Assembly (NCBI GenBank): GCA_937873525.1
Contig: CALMWJ010000050.1
Location: forward strand, 1 to 33,408
Length of the DNA: 33,408 nucleotides
Direction: 5' to 3'
Source of the DNA: an uncultured Peptococcaceae bacterium
GTDB taxonomy: Bacteria > Bacillota > Peptococcia > DRI-13 > UBA5745
Position numbers and translations under genes: made by a program. Of the stretch, positions 28,731 through 33,408 are shown in pieces (position 1 is the stretch's first letter; every line of letters starts with the position of its first letter). Under the pieces are notes generated by a model, which saw nothing but the letters and a program-made list of their open reading frames with translations, did not search any database and was not told where the DNA came from.

Positions 28731-30167
28731 ATGTTCAAGTCCATGTTTTCCAAACTGCTTACCGGATATCTTATTATTTTTGTTTTGACCGTGGCCGCCT
28801 TTTCCGCGGCCATGTCTTTCATATACCAGGGATTCGTCTTCAGCGAAAAAGAAAAGGCCCTGGCCTTGGGGGGACAGGAAGTCCGGCGGCAGATCGTTGC
28901 TTTCAAGCAGGGGGAAATCAGCCGGGAGGAACTTGAAACCTCCATGGATTCTGTGGGCTACGTCATGGATTCCAGAATCTATGCGCTGGAGCTGAACAAG
29001 GATTCCCTGCAGCAGCAGATGCAGATGACTGAGGATAATTTGTCGGTCAGCAGCAACCTGATTCCGGATCTGGGAAAAATCATGGAAGGAACAAAGGTCT
29101 TCCGAAAAAGGGAGTATTCCCAGGACCTGGATTCCTATGTGGTTTTTTATGGCATGCCCTGGGAATTGGACGGGGAAATCAAGGGGGCCATCCTGCAGTA
29201 TTCTCCGGTGGAAAAAATCCGGAGCGGAATCTTGGATATGTATTATCAGATATGGATGCTGGCGGCCGCCGTTACCGTCTTCAGCGTTGTCGTCATCTAT
29301 CTGTTTTCTGCTAAAACCTCCAAATCTTTGCGAGCGATGGAGAAAGCAGCCGCCCAGCTGGCTTCCGGAGAACCCGTGGCGGACATCCAGGCCTTCGATA
29401 GCCGGGATGAAATCGGCCGCCTGGTGACCGCATTCAATACCATGAAGCAGCGCCTGGTACAGATCGAGACCATGCGCCGGGACTTTATTGCAGGGATTTC
29501 TCACGAGCTCCGAACGCCTCTGACATCGATCCTTGGATTTGTTCAGGGCATCCAGGACGGGCTCGTGCCCAAAAGCGAGATTCCCGGTGTCCTCAAAATC
29601 ATTCAGGATGAAACCCGCCGCATGATAAGCTTGACCGGGGAGATCCTGGACCTGGTCAAGCTTGAGTCCGGGACCAGTGAACTCTATCTTGAACGATTCC
29701 GGATTTTCGAAGCCCTGGCCTTCATTATTGGCTCCCTCCATGTCAATGAAAAAAAACCTGGACTGACGGTTGAAATGATTTGCCCTGAAGACCTGATCAT
29801 CCGTGCGGATGCGGACCGCTTCCGGCAGATCATGCTGAATTTATTAAGCAATGCCATAAAATATACCGATGCGCCCGGCCAAGTCATGGTCGAAGTGGAA
29901 CGCCTGGAGCGGGGTGCGAAAATCAGCGTGGCAGACACAGGATGCGGGATCGAAGCCGATGAGCTCCCCTTCGTTTTCGAACGATTCTATCGGACCGACA
30001 AATCCCGCCATTCCAGCACCGGCGGCGCCGGCCTGGGTCTTAATCTTGCAAAAGCCTTGGTTGAACAGCATGGCGGGGCCATTGGGATCGAAAGCGAAGC
30101 GGGGGTAGGAACCAGGATATGGTTTACCCTTCCGGATCAGGAGGATCAGGCGTCAGATAAAGTTTAA
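28731..30167 (+). CDS. Membrane sensor histidine kinase (HAMP, HisKA, HATPase_c)
   Basis: Two TM segments flanking a sensor domain, HAMP, H-box ISHELRTPLTSILGFVQGI, N-box LLSNAIKYTD, G-boxes DTGCGI and GAGLGLNLAKALVEQHGG. Confidence 0.95.
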   Translation: MFKSMFSKLLTGYLIIFVLTVAAFSAAMSFIYQGFVFSEKEKALALGGQEVRRQIVAFKQGEISREELETSMDSVGYVMDSRIYALELNKDSLQQQMQMTEDNLSVSSNLIPDLGKIMEGTKVFRKREYSQDLDSYVVFYGMPWELDGEIKGAILQYSPVEKIRSGILDMYYQIWMLAAAVTVFSVVVIYLFSAKTSKSLRAMEKAAAQLASGEPVADIQAFDSRDEIGRLVTAFNTMKQRLVQIETMRRDFIAGISHELRTPLTSILGFVQGIQDGLVPKSEIPGVLKIIQDETRRMISLTGEILDLVKLESGTSELYLERFRIFEALAFIIGSLHVNEKKPGLTVEMICPEDLIIRADADRFRQIMLNLLSNAIKYTDAPGQVMVEVERLERGAKISVADTGCGIEADELPFVFERFYRTDKSRHSSTGGAGLGLNLAKALVEQHGGAIGIESEAGVGTRIWFTLPDQEDQASDKV

Positions 30168-30227
30168 AATCTGTTAACAAAACGCTGACATTCTGTTAAA
30201 TATTTTTGGTGCGATATAGGGTATAAT
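30163..30227 (+). promoter_or_regulatory. Candidate PhoP/PhoB-like direct-repeat operator plus -10 element
   Basis: TTTAAA (30163), TTAACA (30174), CTGACA (30185), TTAAAT (30196) at exact 11-bp spacing; TATAAT at 30222-30227 lies 20 bp after the last repeat. Confidence 0.55.
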
Positions 30228-30250
30228 GACATGTGAAGGGGGCGTTCGAT

Positions 30251-30628
30251 GTGTTTGTAAAAACATCAAGGCTTGCTCATGCAGCCGGCTTCCTCCTCTT
30301 GCTTTTCATCCTCGGTGCTGTGCCGTTGGGGTGCGGCGCGGAGGAACAGGCAAAAATCAAAACCACAGACTCCATGCTGCAGACCACTGAAGGCCTTGTG
30401 CTGGAGGGCTCGGGACCTTTCCCGGCAACATTGCTGGCACGGTCCAACAACACTTTGTCCAATGAGGAAAATCAATTGGTGCTTCAGGAGATTTCCATGG
30501 AGCTGGATAAGGTCATTGACTTGGCTGGACAGCTTGAGGTGATCGATGACCATGATATCAACAAGAAGGTCATCGACGATCAAAGCGAGGCTATGACAGA
30601 CGGAACCGGGGAGGAGGTAGTTCAGTGA
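30251..30628 (+). CDS. Putative small lipoprotein
   Basis: Signal peptide with lipobox LGAVPLGC-G; GTG start at 30251 with AAGGGGG SD (ORF track starts at 30233); 125-aa product of unknown family. Confidence 0.65.
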   Translation: MFVKTSRLAHAAGFLLLLFILGAVPLGCGAEEQAKIKTTDSMLQTTEGLVLEGSGPFPATLLARSNNTLSNEENQLVLQEISMELDKVIDLAGQLEVIDDHDINKKVIDDQSEAMTDGTGEEVVQ

Positions 30629-31110
30629 AAAAGAAATGCATGATATTCAGTCTCGTCTTTTGCCTGACGATGCTTCTGTCCATGCCGCTGCTGGCCGATG
30701 GCATTCTGGATCAGACGGTCAATGCTGCCGTCAGCAACGAGCCGATCACGGATATTTTGACAAGGCTTCGGGATGAACGGGCCAATCTGGTCAGTGCGCA
30801 GACCGAGGTGATGATTCAGGCCAATGAGGCCAAGCTGCGGGTCGAGATCATCCTTACCGAGAGCATTGAGCAAAAAAAGGCCTTGACCGCCGAACAGCTG
30901 GAGAGCCTGAAGAAGGATCTGGAAACCATCAAGAGCGCCCAGGATATCCTGAATTCTGTTCTGACAGACATCCGCAATACAGCAACCAATTATGCGGAGT
31001 TCATGCCTTCCAGAGAATATCTTTACACATTGATCAAGCTATATAGTGAAAAGTCGCTGCAGTTGTACGATGTGGCCAAGGCCCTGGAATATGTCGCAGC
31101 CGGCGCTTGA
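30625..31110 (+). CDS. Secreted coiled-coil protein of unknown function
   Basis: N-terminal signal peptide MKKKCMIFSLVFCLTMLLSMPLLADG; helical/coiled-coil body; GTGA overlap with upstream stop; SD GGAGGT. Confidence 0.7.
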   Translation: MKKKCMIFSLVFCLTMLLSMPLLADGILDQTVNAAVSNEPITDILTRLRDERANLVSAQTEVMIQANEAKLRVEIILTESIEQKKALTAEQLESLKKDLETIKSAQDILNSVLTDIRNTATNYAEFMPSREYLYTLIKLYSEKSLQLYDVAKALEYVAAGA

Positions 31111-31189
31111 TCCGTTCTTGAGTAAAACCCCATCTGCGAAGACATGCTGTTGAGGAAACACCTTTGAGCAGCTGATCAGATACATAAAG

Positions 31190-31222
31190 AATCCGCTGGC
31201 CGCATATCATGGCCAGCGGATT
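31190..31222. terminator. Terminator hairpin between convergent secreted-protein and tmk-like genes
   Basis: Perfect 12-bp stem AATCCGCTGGCC/GGCCAGCGGATT, 9-nt loop, followed by TTT and a second T run. Confidence 0.8.
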
Positions 31223-31265
31223 TTCAGTTTTAAAAATCTGGAAAACAGAAATGAATCTGAATTCA

Positions 31266-31916
31266 TCACGCCCTGAGGAGCGGTAAAATCGTCCGGAGGA
31301 TCGCCTGATGGACCTCCTCGGGGGAGGCATCCCCTTGGATACGCAGGATTTTATGGCCTTTTCCCGATAAATAGTCGATGGCGGCTTCATATTGCCTCTG
31401 AATCGCCTGTTGTTCTTTTAACTCTTCATACATGTCCTGGTGACTGCGCCCTTTTGCCAGCCGCTCCGCCGCCACTTCGGCGGGCAGCTCCAGAAACAGA
31501 GTGATGTCCGGCACAAGGGCAAAGGCGTTGGCAGTATAAACCCAATCCAGACCCAGTTCCCGGGCCTGATAGGCTAAAGAAGACAGGACATAACGATCCG
31601 ACACCACATGAATGCCTTGGTCCAGCTTATCCATGATCCCGGCCTCCTGGCCGCCTTCATGGCTGCGGTAGATATGATCCGTCCGGTCGGCGGCAAACAG
31701 CAGCGCCATGGTCTTTTCGTCGAAACGCTGAAGCCGCTTCTTGAGAGCCAGGCGGATCACATTGCCGATCGGGCCATCGGTGGGTTCCCAGGTCGCCCAA
31801 GCGGGGCCAAAAACCGCGCCCTCCCCGTCAAACCATGCTTTTAATTGATGGAGCTGGGTGGTGCTTCCGCAGCCGTCCAAGCCTTCGATCACGATGAATT
31901 TCCCTTTGTTTGCCAT
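31266..31916 (-). CDS. tmk: Thymidylate kinase family protein with noncanonical P-loop
   Basis: GKFIVIEGLDGCGSTTQLHQLK, EPTDGPIGNVIR, VVSDRYVLSSLAYQ. Probable start MANKGK at 31916 (or ATG at 31928). Confidence 0.82.
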   Translation of the reverse strand: MANKGKFIVIEGLDGCGSTTQLHQLKAWFDGEGAVFGPAWATWEPTDGPIGNVIRLALKKRLQRFDEKTMALLFAADRTDHIYRSHEGGQEAGIMDKLDQGIHVVSDRYVLSSLAYQARELGLDWVYTANAFALVPDITLFLELPAEVAAERLAKGRSHQDMYEELKEQQAIQRQYEAAIDYLSGKGHKILRIQGDASPEEVHQAILRTILPLLRA

Positions 31917-32148
31917 GGGCCGACACATCCTATTCCGTTTTAATGGTAAAAAAGGTCTATGCGTGGATTCCCGCTCTGCAGCCATCCGGACTGTAACATA
32001 ATTATCATACTTGAATCCTGGTGATTTGAGAAGGCATTCATGGACAGAAAAGGAAAAAAGCGGCAGAGCGCCCATAGCCGCGCAAGGGATGACGTGATTG
32101 CTGAAAAATATAATTATTATAAAAGAACCGGCAACCTCCGGTTTTGCC

Positions 32149-32177
32149 TTGACGAAGGGATTAGATTTCTGTACTAT
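32149..32177 (+). promoter_or_regulatory. Putative promoter of the suf-like operon
   Basis: TTGACG -17 nt- TACTAT, about 80 nt upstream of the sufC-like ATG. Confidence 0.6.
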
Positions 32178-32256
32178 TAATCATGCGCACGAACCAAAGA
32201 ATCATATAAATGATTTAAAACTTAGCAGAACGCGAGCAGAACAAGGAGAAGAAGCC

Positions 32257-33006
32257 ATGCTGGTTCTAAAAGACATAAAATTCGATGCTTACCATGAAGG
32301 CAAAAAAATCGAAATCATCAAAGGAATCAATCTGACCCTGGAATCCGGCAAGCTCTATGTGATTACTGGTCCAAACGGCGGCGGGAAGTCGACCCTGGCC
32401 AAGATCATCATGGGCATTGAAAAATCCACATCGGGCGAAATCTGGTTTGACGATCAGAACATCACTGAATCCAGCATCACGGATCGGGCCAAGCTGGGCA
32501 TCGGCTATGCCTTCCAGCAGCCGCCCCGTTTTAAAGGCATCAAGGTCCGTCAGCTGCTGAATTTGTCCGCCGGACATCGGGTGGACTGCCGCAATTGTAA
32601 AAACTCTCTGGTGGAAGTGGGCCTTTGCACACAAGATTATATCAACCGGGATGTGGACACCAGCCTTTCCGGCGGTGAGCTGAAGCGCATTGAGATCGCA
32701 ACCCTGCTGAACCGCAAACTGAAGCTGGCGCTTTTTGACGAGCCCGAAGCCGGTATCGATTTGTGGAGCTTCTCCAAACTGACCGAAACCTTTTCCAAGA
32801 TGCACCAAAACCAGGAGGGAACCATCGTCATCATTTCCCACCAGGAACGCATCCTGGAACTGGCCGACGAAATCATCATGGTCAGCGAAGGGCTGATCCA
32901 GCGCCAGGGACCCAAGGATGAGATCCTTCCGATGATCTTAAAGGGCCCCAGCTGTTATTGCGACTTTACAAAAGGAGGTAAACCCGGTTATGACTGTGTT
33001 AGATGA
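32257..33006 (+). CDS. sufC: SufC-like Fe-S cluster assembly ATPase (ABC-type)
   Basis: Walker A GPNGGGKSTLAK, signature LSGGELKRIEIA, Walker B LALFDEPEAGIDLWS, H-loop IISHQE. ATG at 32257 with AAGGAGAAG upstream. Confidence 0.9.
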   Translation: MLVLKDIKFDAYHEGKKIEIIKGINLTLESGKLYVITGPNGGGKSTLAKIIMGIEKSTSGEIWFDDQNITESSITDRAKLGIGYAFQQPPRFKGIKVRQLLNLSAGHRVDCRNCKNSLVEVGLCTQDYINRDVDTSLSGGELKRIEIATLLNRKLKLALFDEPEAGIDLWSFSKLTETFSKMHQNQEGTIVIISHQERILELADEIIMVSEGLIQRQGPKDEILPMILKGPSCYCDFTKGGKPGYDCVR

Positions 33007-33408
33007 CCATCTTCTGGAAACGGTTGCTGATCTTCATGGGGTACCTGAAGGGGCTTACAATATACGCAAAGACGGCAAAGCTGTGGAACGTAAATCCACT
33101 GCCAACATCGACATCGTTTCCAAGCAGGATAAACCCGGCATTGACATCATCATCAAGCCCGGGACGAAAAACGAAAGCGTTCATATCCCGGTGATCCTGA
33201 CTCAGGAAGGCTTCAAGGATATGGTGTACAACGACTTCTACATCGGCGAGGATGCGGACGTCCTGATCGTCGCCGGCTGCGGCATCAGCAGCTGCGGATC
33301 CGGGGACAGCCAGCATGACGGCATCCATAATTTCCATATCGGCAAGAATGCCCACATCCGATATGTTGAGAAGCATTACGGAGAAGGGGAAGGAACCGGC
33401 CAACGGAT
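32990..33408 (+). CDS. SufB/SufD-like Fe-S cluster scaffold protein; 3' truncated by window edge
   Basis: ATG at 32990 with AAAGGAGG SD, open to the end: MTVLDDHLLETVADLHGVPEGAYNIRKDGKAVERKSTANIDIV...VAGCGISSCGSGDSQHDGIHNFHIGKNAHIRYVEKHYGEGEGTGQR. Not in the supplied ORF track. Confidence 0.88.
   Translation, partial: MTVLDDHLLETVADLHGVPEGAYNIRKDGKAVERKSTANIDIVSKQDKPGIDIIIKPGTKNESVHIPVILTQEGFKDMVYNDFYIGEDADVLIVAGCGISSCGSGDSQHDGIHNFHIGKNAHIRYVEKHYGEGEGTGQR

Noticed and set aside
28683-29741. 352-aa minus-strand ORF opposite the histidine kinase
   Set aside because: Antisense shadow ORF; low-complexity His/Gln-rich translation typical of the reverse complement of a real gene.
32126-32143. AACCGG/CCGGTT hairpin followed by TTTT upstream of the suf-like promoter
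   Set aside because: Only a 6-bp stem with no plus-strand gene upstream to terminate; too short to call confidently.
1-33408. Mobile elements, CRISPR arrays, toxin-antitoxin or defence islands
   Set aside because: No transposase, integrase, regularly spaced repeats or recognisable defence genes found; gene content is housekeeping.

Overview
This 33.4 kb window (~55% GC by eye) looks like a chromosomal segment of a low-GC-type, clostridia-like Firmicute. It is almost fully coding and mostly on the + strand. I see no mobile elements, CRISPR arrays, rRNA or tRNA genes. In order it carries: a 5'-truncated PAS/sigma-54 activator; glnS; a methionine aminopeptidase; a small unknown protein; a UPF0182 membrane protein; an IT-like permease; an MFS transporter; a (-) double zinc-ribbon protein; trmB, a NOL1/NOP2/Sun RNA m5C methyltransferase and a TtcA-like PP-loop enzyme; (-) clpB with a CtsR-like operator; a zinc-dependent PLC-like protein and a DUF815 AAA ATPase; asd and an aspartate kinase; a single-chain pyruvate carboxylase; an EamA transporter; three small membrane-associated proteins resembling an ElaB/YqjD-YqjE set; a class I aminotransferase; an OmpR-type two-component system; a lipoprotein/secreted protein pair; a (-) thymidylate kinase homolog lacking the Walker A lysine; and a SufC/SufB-like minimal Fe-S assembly pair cut by the right edge. 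Most of this is housekeeping. The best second-look items are regulatory or subtle: a structured leader upstream of asd with two competing pairing partners; a terminator/attenuator-like hairpin inside the pyc leader; 11-bp-periodic PhoP/PhoB-like repeats between a two-component system and a lipoprotein operon; the Tmk homolog with GLDGCGSTTQ; and an aspartate kinase with an atypical C-terminal regulatory region.
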